Shown here: positions 23,835 to 35,729 of the stretch, in pieces
Layout of the letters: the number at the start of each line of letters is the position of its first letter
Position numbering within the stretch: position 1 is the stretch's first letter
Assembly (NCBI RefSeq): GCF_041146395.1
Contig: NC_090989.1
Coordinates: 242,348,843-242,412,842, forward strand
Direction of reading: 5' to 3'
DNA: 64,000 nt
DNA from: Eulemur rufifrons
Taxonomy: Eukaryota; Chordata; Mammalia; Primates; Lemuridae
Position numbers and translations under genes: made by a program
Notes under the pieces: model-generated
What the model was told of the DNA's origin: nothing
Database searches by the model: none
Seen by the model: the letters and a program-made list of their open reading frames with translations, nothing else

Positions 23835-25250
23835 TGCTCTTGCAAAATAACTACTAAAACCTTAGTCCAATAAGTCTAAATTACATAGTCCAAAGGCAGT
23901 AAACTTTGTCCACATCTCAGAGATCAGTTAGCTTCACTCCAAACTCCTGGTCAATAGCTTAAATTTAAATTAGAAATTCTCCCACTTCTGCCTTCCACAC
24001 ATAAACCTGTACCTTGCCTTTGCTCCCATTCATTTCCAAAGACCAACATTCAGTGAGTAGTGTTGAAATTAATTTTATCCTTCATCAGGAGCTCAAAAAT
24101 CAAAATGCAAGAAGAGAAATAATTTGACAAATTCTACATAAGCTCCCAAATGTTTCGTAATTCCAGGTGTTATATGAGCATTGTGAAGATCCTTAAAGGT
24201 AATACACACAAACAAAAAGAGAATTTTATGGATTCTGATTAGAATTAAAGAAGAAAAAAACCTTTCTCGAAAAGATTTTATAATACAAAAGAATGACGAT
24301 CTCTGTTGTTTCATTCTTCAGTATTATTTAACATCGAGTACTGATACTGAAATCCTACAAAAACTTGCTTTCAACTATTAGTTCTGAAGAGTAATACCAA
24401 TGTAAAGTAAGAGATTACCTCACCTTTAACTTTTTAAAGAAAACTGTAAGACTACCCTGTTTGTAGTGTTATTTTATAGCACTAGTGAATAAATGGTGTC
24501 TACAGAAAAATGTGAAATGCATTAGCTGGCTTGTATATTAGATTATGTTAGAAAATCTTGCCAAGTATGAGTATGATGGTTTTCTGGGCCAAAATAGAGG
24601 AAAGATTTACATCAATTATTTTTGTTATTCATACTTTAAATTCATTTGGTCACAAATATCCAAGTAACTGAAGCTAAATTAGAATTTTTATCCATGCAAT
24701 GAGTGCTAAAATGATTTAAGGTCTAGTAAAGAGCTGGGGTAAAATTTTAAAAGAAACATTTCCATGGCTAAGTGTTTCGAGTCTTTTTCAAATCTCTAGA
24801 TGAATGTTTTATTTTTTTATTTAAATATTTTACTTTCTTGGTTTTGAAATTTAAGGAAAACCAAAGGAAAGTGATTCTACATAATTGGATTACTGTTGAA
24901 GTGCAAATGTTATGCTTCAAACACAATATTGGTCACCTAGATTTAATCCATGCTGTAATTTCTTTTGATGAAATTTACATGAGGGACGGGAGATATAATT
25001 TTTTATCTAGGTGAAGATTACTAAATTAGAGAATTTTTATTAGCAATGTTCAAAGGCTTTCTTTAGGCTTATTGGATAAAGTTTATGTACCTTAAATTAG
25101 CTGGTAATTGCACACAGAAATGATAACTTAAAAATTTGCTGTATGCCTTATAAAAGGTATTTCCATTATCAAATAATAGCTTGCTATACATTATTTCATT
25201 AAGTTCATCAAGGGCATTTGTGTTGTTAAACACAGTGGACATTATTTTAC
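23835..25250. other. No recognised feature
   Basis: AT-rich. Short frames (73 codons minus at 24093, 80 codons plus at 24772) lack motifs. Confidence 0.5.
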
Positions 25251-25254
25251 TTCT

Positions 25255-25835
25255 CAGCCTACTTTATTGTTGATTACTCTCTTCTTGAAACCTTCTCTTC
25301 TTTTGGCTCCTGTACCATAGGTTTTTCCTGATTTCCTTCTGTCACCTGGCCTCCTGTTTTCTGCCTCTTTTCCAAGTTCATCTTCTTCTATCTGTCCATT
25401 AATATTGAATGGAATACCTTAAGTTTCTCCTCTTTACTCTTTTTATGCAGATGTTATGCATTTATAGACTGCCAGGACTGATTTTTTTCTTTCAGCTGCC
25501 TGAACATCATCTGCATCCTTGTCATCACTTCACGGATGCCTCAAAGGCATCTGAAAATAAGCATGTTCACAACTAAACTTATAAACCCTCCCCCCAATTT
25601 TATCACCTTTAAATATCAATAAATACCACCACTACTTATGTCAGCCATATACTACACCACCAATCTTATTTTGCCCACTTCCTCATCTCGATATTTAATC
25701 TATCACAATGTCCTGTTAATTTAACCTCCTAAATATCTCACTAATCCAGCCATTTCTCTATCATAAAAAGTTTAGTTCAAATGAATCCACAATCTCTTGC
25801 TTGGAATACTGTAAGCAGGTTTTTGTGCTCATCAT
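25255..25835 (+). mobile_element. L2 LINE, internal/3' portion
   Basis: 'ctcttcttgaaaccttctct', tcttttggctcctgtacc, 'tgcctcaaaggcatctgaaa', acatgttcac-like and 'ccagccatttctctatcat' follow the L2 ORF2 C-terminal to 3' order. All frames are broken. Confidence 0.75.
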
Positions 25836-25854
25836 TACCTATGCATTCACAGAC

Positions 25855-25905
25855 ACACTCTCTTTCTCATACACACACACATTCACATACATACATATGA
25901 AAAGT
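25855..25905 (+). repeat. CA-rich low-complexity tract
   Basis: Imperfect CA and CATA units: tcatacacacacacattcac and acatacatacat. Confidence 0.8.
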
Positions 25906-26019
25906 ATAAACGAGATCTTAAAAACATGCATTATGAGATGGGGAATTGTTTTGTTAATAGTTTATCTTGATGACTTCTTAGTGTCAGGCTACATAGACAT
26001 ATAACATTATTTGCTAAGT

Positions 26020-27240
26020 GCATTGCATTTCATAGAACTGACATACCATGATTTATTTAGCTACTCTCCGGTCCACAGAAATTAGATTGATTTATATATT
26101 CTTAAAAGAATATAACAGTAAAATTCCTCATACATAAACGTGCATTTCTATCAGCTAACTATATAGAAGTAAAATTCAAGCACGCAGTTTATAGAAGTGT
26201 TAAATTTTGACAGATATTGACAAAAGTGCCCTCTAAAAATGGTTTATGAAGTCAAAGTCCCAATGATGGGTTATAAAAGTGAATGTTTATCCATACTTTC
26301 CCCAAAATCTATACCAAACTTTAAACATTTATATAACCTGATGAGTAAAAATATATGACAATATTGTTTTTGTTCAATTTCTCTGATTACTATTAATATG
26401 ACTGTTTGGCATAATTTCACATATATTTTTAATACTGTCTTCTGTGAATTTTTTCTTTGTATCTTTTATCCATTTTTATTACCTTTTTCTTATTAACATA
26501 GGGGCTATTTATATACAATAATAATTACTACTTTTTCTCTTAAAGTTTTTGCAAATATCTCTCCATATTGTCTTTTATTATTATTGTTATTGATGATGAT
26601 CATTGTCAAAAAAAGTTTTAGGATTTTCACATCGTCAATCTGTTAATTATTTACTTCAGTTGGTGGTTTTTATATCTTATGAAGTCCTTTCCCAATCTTC
26701 AAGATTAAAAAGCTAATGTTCTATTTAAATTTAAAATATTTTTATATATAATAGTTTTAATATTTAATCATTCTGTATTTTATTTTGTTTATGGTACTCA
26801 GTAGTGTTCTAATTTAATCTTAATTTAAGGGACCAACTGCATTTATTTAATAATTCAGTCTTTCTATGCTAATCTAAATTTTCATTTTTTTGTATATTAA
26901 TATACACACACATGTGCTTTTTCTTCTGGACTCTTCAGCTTGTTCTAGAGATCTACTCAGCTATTACTGTGCTAATACACTGCTTACATTTTCATACCTT
27001 TGCAGTATGTTTTGATATGTTATGACTAGTCACCCCAACTATCCTTCCCATATAGCCCTCTCTAGTTGCATAAAAATTCTGATATAAATTCATTTGGAAT
27101 TATGTTGAATCTATAATTATTTCATGGCGAATCCTTGTCCCTTTAGTACTGAGTGTAGTGACTCTTGGTTGTGCAATTATCCTTATGCTTGAGATTTCCT
27201 GTTTACCTCTTTATTGATACCATTTCTATTTAAGCTGCTA
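26020..27240 (-). mobile_element. Ancient L1 (L1M/HAL1-like), antisense
   Basis: A long run of antisense L1: 'tttgacagatattgacaaaa', 'caatttctctgattactatt', 'tcttctgtgaattttttctt', 'atacactgcttacattttca' and 'ttggaattatgttgaatcta' appear in consensus order. About 1.2 kb of very diverged ORF2-to-3' sequence without intact frames. Confidence 0.82.
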
Positions 27241-30215
27241 TCAGATTATGCAGAAGGTATAAAACATGTTGCTGGGGTTGCCATTAGTTATCTTCTGGGA
27301 ATGGGGCTTCTTGTAATCACAGCTACCTGGAGCAATGTTCTGCCTATTTTGCTTCAGTGACCATAATCCCAGTTTTCCAGTGGGTGCAAATGTCATTGCT
27401 CCCTGTAGTTCTCCAAACACTCACCTGATGCTTTCCCCAAAGCAAATGTGATGTCCTACATCTATTAACTTTGAAGATTTTTCAACCATTCCTATCTCTA
27501 CAATAATTTTCACCTCTATGTATTTTGAACTGTGCTTTCTTCTGGTTTTGATTTTCTGAGACATAATTCCATCAACTTTCTCTCATTTTTTGTTTCTCAA
27601 CAATATCATCGTTTTATTGGATTAAAAAATTCTGCCATATTTTTGGTAATTTTCAATAGAATAGTGGGTACCCTTCTTGTCACATTTTCAGAAAGTCACT
27701 TAAAATATTTTCTAGAAGAAAGAAATTAACAAGGGCCCTGTCAGATTCAGTTTCTGTATTTGTAAAGCAAAGATGATGATATACAGGGATATTTGGAATT
27801 TAGATGAGACACAAATATATCTTAAACTCTTATCATAAAATGTACTCAGTAAATATCGAATAGTTTCCCTTTGCTTTAATCTTAACAAAAACTCAACTTC
27901 ATTTTTAAAATAATTCAAAGCCAAGGGTTGTGAAAGTGTTATTGCTGCAAAATAGATCATATTTTGAAAGCATCTGCAGTATCTGAAATTTGTCAGGTAG
28001 AATCTGCTACCAGAAACACTGCAGGCAGAATGATAGGAAACTGAAATTTAGAAAGTACTACAGATAGGTTTAGCCCCATGGCTATAATCTAATAGTATCA
28101 AGAAAACTTCATAAGAAAAATGATATTGGGGTATTCCCAAGAAATAACAGTGGTGCTGTTTGTCCTGTCAAGCTGCTTCTCTGTTGTGTAGCTGCTGCAG
28201 TAGCAATTCATTACCTCAATGACATCTCAGTGAAGAGAGGTCCCAGAGCAGTAGTTAAAGTATCATCCCAGAAAAGGCCATAAAATATCAGTCACCTCAA
28301 CATGATAATATCATAGTAGCCAACTTTTAAAACTCTGATGGTTGATTATTCTAATTAAAATTTATTTTTTAAAAAAGTCATCGGTGTTGTTTGTAATCAT
28401 AATCAAGTTATTACATAACTACATACATAGAGCTTTTTATTTTTCAGTTTTAAACTCAGACCTGAATGCATGTAAAAAATGGAGGCTTGTAGCAGGTATT
28501 AATACGATCATTATCAATGGGAAATAGACAAGGTGAGTGATGGTCCCTGAATAAAAGTGTGGTAAGTCAGGGTAAAGCATGGGTCTATGATGGGTTTTAC
28601 TGGCGTTTAGACTAGCACTTTCCTCTCTGGTCTGTAAAGCTGTTTTTCTTTTCCCTTTTTGATGTACATGAAGGTCATTTGCTCTGATGCTAAATATTGC
28701 ACATTCTTTCCCCGCAGAGTTGGCATCCAAATCAAAACATAAATAAATAAAACAAAAAAAGAAATACTGTACGTGTCTGGAAGCATCTGCAGTGAATTTG
28801 AAATTTCAAGGACAACTTGGAGGTACCAATGACTCATGAAACAGGAATGTTAGCCAACCCTGATGTAATATTTTAATATGAAGGGCTTTTCATTTACAAA
28901 GGTCTCGGTATTTAGCAAACTTAGCTATCCTAAGGCATTCATTTCATCCTCTACAGACTAATGATGTGCAAATCGGATTGGATAGACCAGAGACCAGAGT
29001 CATTTAACATACAGTAAGCATTTATAGCCACTGAGCTAAGTGGATAAAAAAGACCTTGTTCTTTTAAAACTACAGGGAAAGGCTGTAAGCTGGCGGCCAC
29101 AGGGATCCAGCTAAGCTGACTATGTTCAGGACTCCAGGCTGCAGAGACACCACCATGGGCCAACTGTATTTGCTAACCACACATTAAAAGTTATGAAATG
29201 TTTATTTTTGGCTCCTTAGGCTAGGGAAAGTTAAAGATCATATCTGTAACCAAATAAGCTTAGGAGCCCTCCATCCTTCAGGCCTTCTCTGTAACCTAAG
29301 TCTGTGCAAACAAACTCAGATTTATCCCTTTTATAAGGGAGAAGAGATTATCATTCCTTATTGGTAAGTTACCATAAGTGCTGAATTATATACAGCTGGT
29401 AACATCAGAATTATTTTGAGCCTTATGCTTTTGTGAGGCTAATGTTGTGAGGACCATCTGTCTGTCTCTGGGAGACCAAGGTTTGACTTGCTTCTGTAGA
29501 AACAGTTCTTTTTCCTTGGAAAATAGCATGCTAGTGCCATATGAGAAACTGCTGATGTCAGGTTTTTAAATCATATCAGGGAACCCACTCTGTTACAACC
29601 AATCCCATGTCCCTACAATGTGGAGCACAGGTAAGCTATACAGATGTATACTTTGCTCATATAGCCCATCTGGTCCTCAAAAGAGAGATTTGTACATTTT
29701 CAAATTACTCTCTCTAGAAGTATTTAACACATTACCTTTTTGTATTCTTAGTTTTGTTCTGGACTCTATTCCTAACGCCAGATTAAATTGGAATATACAA
29801 ATGACAAAATCTCATTGACTTGAATTTATGGGAAAGGGAGGGAGGATGTTACTGAGAAGTATAGATTATTTTAAGTGAAATGCAATTTTACTGTATTCAA
29901 GTACATATGGCAATGAGAATCAGGCTAACAATATTGCCTATGCATAATTTGATGAAAGAATAAAGAATGCACTGTAATTTACTCACAATTTGACATCTCT
30001 GCAAAAGCTATGGTGGAACACAAAACGTAGTCCAGAGTTTTCTGACAGCTAAGACAAAAAGGGAAAACTGTTAGAATATATAGCATTCATTGTCACATAA
30101 GTAGGGACACAAAATTTTCTGAGCAGGGACAGCATTTTTACTGACACAGAACTGAAGTTAAAGTTATTGTTCTTTATATATTTACTAGTCCAAATTATTA
30201 ATAGTTAATTAAATT
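27241..30215. other. Mostly unrecognised sequence
   Basis: Nearly 3 kb without a confident repeat. A possible MIR scrap lies at 27740-27830. Frames of 97 codons (28437-28730, minus) and 82 codons (27712-27960, minus) have no motif. The 28130-28260 and 29080-29160 parts are richer in G+C than their surroundings but show no exon structure that I can defend. Confidence 0.5.
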
Positions 30216-30219
30216 TCTT

Positions 30220-30330
30220 CTTTTAACATCTCCTATGTGGTCAGGTATTGTACAAGGTATTGAGGTTTATAGACAAATAAGACAAAGTCCCTATCTTCAA
30301 AAAGCTAACAATCTATATAAATAAAATGAT
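30220..30330 (-). mobile_element. L2/MIR-related fragment, antisense
   Basis: 'ggtcaggtattgtacaaggt', 'gacaaataagacaaagtccc' and 'caaaaagctaacaatctata' mirror the L2 3' end. Confidence 0.65.
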
Positions 30331-30334
30331 ACAT

Positions 30335-31105
30335 AATTATTTCATAAAAGTGCAACTTTATTCAAATGGTTTTATTTTTCTTTTTCTTCATAAACCTGAG
30401 GACATGATATTGAATCCTAATTTATGTCCATTATTCTTTGGACATTTGAGGCGAAGTTTCAGGACTATACATTTAATCCAGAGCATAGAGAATTGAGAAC
30501 AACAATAGCTCTAGTGTTTATTATAATGTTTTTCTCATATATCAAATGTATAAAACAAGTGTTTGGCAAAATTTGGGTCACAGACTAGTCACGGTTTATT
30601 TCTCAGATACAACCCTTAGTTAGGTCTTGAATATTATGTATTGTTGATTGAAGACTTTAGATACTAATTATTTAGACAGTAAATTTTTAATTTTCTTGTG
30701 AAACTTTAAGAACCCAATTGGAGTTTTTTTTTTCTGCCAAGAAATTGGAACAGTCACCATCTGTTCTTCCTGGAACTTATGAGGACCAGCAGAAAGGACA
30801 AATATTCTTCTCAAATAGATTTCTGAATCTACTTGAGCCCTTCGACATGCACTTGGTTGACCTTCCAGAAATTTGTGCCACAGAGCACAAAAAAGGTGAT
30901 TTGAGATAACTCATTGAAATGCTTATTAAGGGAATGAAGCCACAGCTTATTCATACTGCATCCCTATTACATAATGTACTATTTGGTTCATAGTGCCTAA
31001 TAAACGTTTGTGGAACTAAAATAAAATTAAAAGTAGAAGTTAGCACAGTACGGGACGTACAACACTGAATGTTCAAGTAACTCAATTATTTTGGTCACCA
31101 GAGTA
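30335..31105. other. No recognised gene
   Basis: A 63-codon frame at 30718-30909 has no motif. The short stretch 30975-31015 resembles an L2 tail. Confidence 0.5.
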
Positions 31106-31109
31106 CAAA

Positions 31110-31330
31110 TGCTCACAAATCCTGCTCATAAGGAATTTCCAATGCTTTCTGGGAAGTGAGCATTAAAGACTACAAAAGGGACTGTACTAGAGCTAGAGCA
31201 GCACAAAAGAGATTTTGCCTCAACACACTGGGGAAGGCTTTACACTCTTAAGTAAGATGGCATTTGGATTGTATCTTTAAAAATGAGAGAAAAGTAATCA
31301 GGCAGAGAAAGATGGAAACGTATTCATTTG
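31110..31330 (-). mobile_element. L2 LINE, antisense, part 1
   Basis: 'ggggaaggctttacactctt', gatggcatttggattgtatc and aatcaggcagagaaagatgg follow reversed L2. The element is interrupted by the LTR at 31340 and resumes after it. Confidence 0.65.
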
Positions 31331-31339
31331 ACGCTATTT

Positions 31340-31731
31340 CAGGTATCTATTGCTGAATAACAAAACCCCTAAAACTTAGTAGCTTACAACAACAATTATT
31401 TATTTGCTCATGAATCTTCAATTTGAGCAGGGCTTGACAGGGACAGCTTATTTCTACTCAGCGTGGCTTCAGCAGGAGTAGCCTGGCAAGTTGTTGGCCA
31501 GTTGTTGGTTGGCAGATCAAGTAGGGCTGGCAGTTGGAGTTCTTTCCATGAAACTTCTTGGGCTTTCTCACAGCATTGCAAGTGGACTTAAAGAGCATGT
31601 ATTCCAGCATACAAGAAATGGAAGCTGGGACTCACTTAAGATGTCCCAGAAAGACAACCTGATTGACAAAATTCAAGGAGATGGGAAATAGACCCCCAGA
31701 AATTTTGTGGCCATCCTTCCTTAATCTACCA
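31340..31731 (-). mobile_element. MLT1-type MaLR LTR, antisense
   Basis: Starts 'ggtatctattgctgaataac', passes through 'cttagtagcttacaacaaca', 'aagttgttggccagttgttg' and 'gatgggaaatagacccccag', and ends at tggccatccttccttaatctacca split by divergence. This is the reverse of an older MLT1 LTR, nearly complete. Confidence 0.8.
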
Positions 31732-31737
31732 AGATTA

Positions 31738-31771
31738 TATCTGCAAGATAAATCTATCTGCAAGATAAAAT
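31738..31771 (+). repeat. 17-bp tandem duplication
   Basis: tatctgcaagataaatc is followed directly by tatctgcaagataaaat, just outside the MLT1 end. Confidence 0.85.
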
Positions 31772-31779
31772 ACTATTAT

Positions 31780-32640
31780 TGATGACTTACTAAATGCAGA
31801 ATTTGGTTGGAGAATGTAGAAAAACCAATTGTGACAAGTAGAGGAGCACACAGATGACAATGGAGAGTGTGGAAAGATGATTTTGGAAGTGGCACATTTA
31901 TGCAAGTTGTGAAGAGATTTTTATACTGTATTTTGAGTTTGCAATCTTTTACCTACAGAGAATTGACCTGATGATTTCTGTATTTAGAGAGGTAGCAGTG
32001 TGGAGGATTGACTAGAGGGAAGGGGCATTGCAAATAGTGTGAATGAGCAGGAGCACTTGTAATTGCTTATGAGAAACGTGATGAACTTGGGCAGAAATGG
32101 GAGTAAGGCACTAGAAAAATAAAGATGGATTCCAGTGAAAATTCAGATATAAATTTAGATATACCTGGTTGTATAAATGAATGTGTAATTAGGAGATAAG
32201 TAAAAACCAGGGTGGCCCTGAAGTTTCCAGCTTCAGAAATGGGAGAAAATATAAAACACAGAAAAAGATAATCATGTTTGGGAAAAGGGAGAGGAGGTGA
32301 TTGGTTAAATTTAGAACATGCTTTCTTTGAGACACATCTGGCATTATTAGGATAAGAAGTTTAATAAGCAAATGTTTCTATGAATAATAAATTCAAAAGA
32401 AAGGTTAGGTATGAAACACCTAAATTTGTAGCCATAAAACTCTAAGTGACTGTTGAAACTGAAAGAATAAATGAGATCAACATGAAAGAAACTATATTTT
32501 GACAAGAGAAGAAACTTGAAGGTAGAATATGGAGAATAAAAATACTTGACCATGATGATAACAAGACTGATGGAAGGGGAAAATGCACCAGAAATAGGGA
32601 AGTGCCTTATTGATCCCATTAACCAGAATGAGCACATTTC
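31780..32640 (-). mobile_element. L2 LINE, antisense, part 2
   Basis: 'gtagcagtgtggaggattga', 'taaatttagaacatgctttc', 'gacacatctggcattattag' and 'gaataaatgagatcaacatg' correspond to successive reversed L2 blocks. With part 1 this makes an L2 of over 1.1 kb split by the MLT1 LTR. Diverged and non-coding. A 96-codon minus-strand frame here is an L2 remnant. Confidence 0.65.
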
Positions 32641-33724
32641 ATTATAACTGTGTCATAAAGAAAGTTGGGTAAAAATACCATATTTCCCAAACTACTTTTT
32701 ATGATCCATATAAAAGCATGAGCAGGTAGGCACGCAACTTGTCTTAGCTTTCCCATCATTGTACATCTGCAGCAGTTTTACAGGAGGTGCTCCATGGTTG
32801 CAAATGCAAGGACTTTAAACAAAATTATTATTCTAAAGCTACATCAGCTTTCAAAAAGTCTATAAAATAGAATCTGATGTTTCTTCATATAGGATGTACA
32901 TGGTTCAACCCTTCTAGAATAGCCATCTTCCACAAATAGCTTCTTTTATTTTTAGCTATCAGGCTCACTCATTTGGCTATGAAGTTACTAATTCATCCTA
33001 AGACCTAACATGCAGCCAAAAATTCAGGAAAAATATCATTACTTAAATTAAAGGGCTTTCTCTAAGCTGTGCCATAACTCTTGGATCATACACTATTTGG
33101 AATTTAAATATTGACTTTGAATATTAATAATGAAGGCATCTCAAGATCCCCTTTAATGTTTCCTTTACATGTTTTGTGTGGAACTATTTGGAAGTCATGA
33201 TTTCTACATGGTCCCCTGTGAACCATAGAGTCACAGAAACAAGAAAATCTGCTGGTAAGCTCTCAGTAAAACTGAATGTAAACAACTTGGGCAGAACCTC
33301 TAGGTCCTATACCACTGGGAGCTACCCTTACTAAGTATAAAGCTCACTTTGAGTCAGTCAGGATCTTATGCCCAGCTATGGGGAATGACTGAATGTGGCT
33401 GGGCATCAGGTCTGATTCCCAAAGGATGGTGTTAGGTAGACTCATCTCTTCCTGACTCAACTTTAGGAACCTATTACCAACAACTAGATGACTGAGCAGG
33501 GGCATTGCTGTGGGTAGCTCTTAAAGGGTAAGAGGGAAGGATATATGGAATTTTTGGCTTAGGTGACATGAATAGTTATAGTAGGTCAGGAATATTGCAA
33601 CTATGAAGGCTAAGGCTGCTATTGACTTCAGCCAGCACTGGCAGCGGTGGAGAGAATGTCAGACTTCAAAGTCTCTATCCTTTTATAGTTCCATTCCAGT
33701 AAGTCCATTATCAACTCTTAAAAT
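32641..33724. other. No recognised feature
   Basis: Unique-looking sequence with no frame above 60 codons and no repeat I can assign. Confidence 0.5.
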
Positions 33725-33960
33725 GAGTACTTGCTGAACTTTATACTTTATGTTCTAGCCATTTATCAATATATTCTTTTCTTTTATCTTCACAGTTATT
33801 CTCTGATGGTGTTCATTGTCTCTCTCATTTTACCTATGAGGAAATTAAGACTCATTGAGGTGAAATAAATTGCTCAAGAGCACCAAATTGAGAGGAGATT
33901 TAAACTAAATCCATTTGACTTCAGAGTTTATGTTCTTTCTACTATGTGACAATGTCTCTC
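33725..33960 (-). mobile_element. MIR SINE
   Basis: 'cattttacctatgaggaaat', 'gaaataaattgctcaagagc' and 'tttgacttcagagtttatgt' match reverse-strand MIR. Confidence 0.85.
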
Positions 33961-34004
33961 TAAAGTCTTCCATCCTATATGCCTAACAGAAAGGGCTAAC
34001 ATTT

Positions 34005-34115
34005 GTCAAGATTTAATTTACATATTATAAAATTCACCCATTTTAAATGTGCAGTTCAGTGATTTTCTAAAGTATATTTACAGAGTTGTGCAATTATCAC
34101 CATAATTTACTTGGG
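34005..34115 (-). mobile_element. Old L1 3' fragment, antisense
   Basis: 'tataaaattcacccatttta', 'gtgcagttcagtgattttct' and 'acagagttgtgcaattatca' match the reversed L1M 3' region also seen at 5043-5240. Confidence 0.8.
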
Positions 34116-34304
34116 TGCATTTAGTGCAAGAAAATATTTAGGATTATTTATGCTTTGCACATGGTAAGTGTTTAATGACTAATTTTGAGTAAGTAAATGA
34201 AAGATAGGTTAGGAGGCAGAGATTTCAAGTGGGGCCACTTTCAAATATTTTGACTTGAATCAGCACCTCAGATTTCTTCGAAAGGGAGGTGTCTGGGACA
34301 AGGT

Positions 34305-34360
34305 TAAACATATATATCTATAGGATATATACATATATGTGTGTGTGTGCACACACACAC
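34305..34360. repeat. AT-rich run leading into a GT/AC palindrome
   Basis: ATAT-rich sequence passes into gtgtgtgtgtgc acacacacac (34339-34360), a perfect 22-bp self-complementary alternating purine-pyrimidine block. Confidence 0.9.
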
Positions 34361-34769
34361 CCAAAGTCACAATCCTCTGCTTTATTTAATCTAAACTTTC
34401 ATTGTACCCTGTATTATATATTTAGTATTAAATTATTCTTTGGAAATGTATAAAGTTGAAATTATTTCTCATATTTACTTCTGCATTTCTCTGAATTATT
34501 TTTCTGACAGCCTGAAAAGCTATATAAGACAGTAAATATTGAAGAACATGAATTTAACAACTAACCAGTAACTTGGGAGCAATAATGTCCCCACTCCCAC
34601 CAGATCTTTAAACTACCTGTTTAAATAAACCCATTTATTTTCTCTGAGCCATACTTTTTTCTCATCAATAAAGTGATGCTATTACAGTTTACTATATGGA
34701 GATATTGTGTTTCATACAGGATTTTTTTTTTTTTCTTTTAGTGTGCTCTGGCCATTTTCCCAAAGGAAG

Positions 34770-34975
34770 CTGTATAATATAGTGGATGGGGCATGTTACT
34801 AGTTATTTGATTTTAGGACAGATAATCAGCTTTATAAGCCCCTGTTTTATGTAAATAAACTATGGTCATTCTGAGGCATAAGAGGCTTATGTAGGTGAAT
34901 CTAGGTGAATCTCATGTTTTGGTACCTGGCAGATGGTAAGTCCTCAAAAAATACTTCTGAATGAATGATTCAATA
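34770..34975 (+). mobile_element. MIR SINE
   Basis: 'gtataatatagtggatgggg', tagttatttgattttagg and 'ggtacctggcagatggtaag' in MIR sense order, ending in a gaatgaatga tail. Confidence 0.75.
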
Positions 34976-35149
34976 AGTGAATGAGTGAGGAATTTCTCTG
35001 GCTCTATGAGTTATTATAAATACCTCTCTGTACATGGCAGTGCAGCGATTCTGTTACGGGGAGAGGATTGATGGCTGAGGGGAGGAAGCAAAATGGTTTA
35101 TGTAGAATTAAATTGGATGGAAAAAGAGTTTGGTAAGTGCAAAAGGTGG

Positions 35150-35370
35150 GAGTAGAGAGAATTGGTTTCACATTCTGGTTCTCTATGAAATGTAAAGACT
35201 TACGTAGTTTACTTAACCTCACCACTTTTAACACTTAGTTTTTTGTTTTCAAAGTCGAGATGACCCTGCCTATATTACAGGGTTGTAGTGAAGATTAAAT
35301 GAGTTAACGAATAGAAAGCACATGACATGAGTTTAGCTGATTGTGGTATTCAGTAACCATGAGTTTCTTT
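35150..35370 (+). mobile_element. MIR SINE
   Basis: 'acgtagtttacttaacctca', 'ttacagggttgtagtgaaga' and 'ttaaatgagttaacgaatag' are MIR core and 3' blocks. Confidence 0.85.
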
Positions 35371-35529
35371 CCTCTCTTTCACCCTCTCCCTTTTTCGCAG
35401 GTACTTTGTGACTTCAAAATGAAGAAGTATTTATGACTTTTTGACATGCAGAAGTCATGAACATTTGGAATTTGAAGGAAGCATTAACATTGTTGGTAAG
35501 CACTGGGACAGGAGTGGGGTTGTGTTGTG

Positions 35530-35725
35530 AAATATCAAAGACACTTATGACTTTGGGAAAGTTACTTAAACTCTCATTAGGTTTCTTCTCCTAAAATAGA
35601 GAAAATAAAAATGCCGTTTCATAAAGTTCTTGTGAGGATTAAACAAAACACAGCATTGAAAATCATTTCACGAAGAGCTTGGAACATAGTTAAGCCTTCA
35701 ATAAATAGTAATTTCTACTGTACTT
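35530..35725 (+). mobile_element. MIR SINE
   Basis: 'gactttgggaaagttactta', 'ttcttgtgaggattaaacaa' and 'gccttcaataaatagtaatt' are MIR. This is the third sense MIR within 1 kb. Confidence 0.85.
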
Positions 35726-35729
35726 TCCC

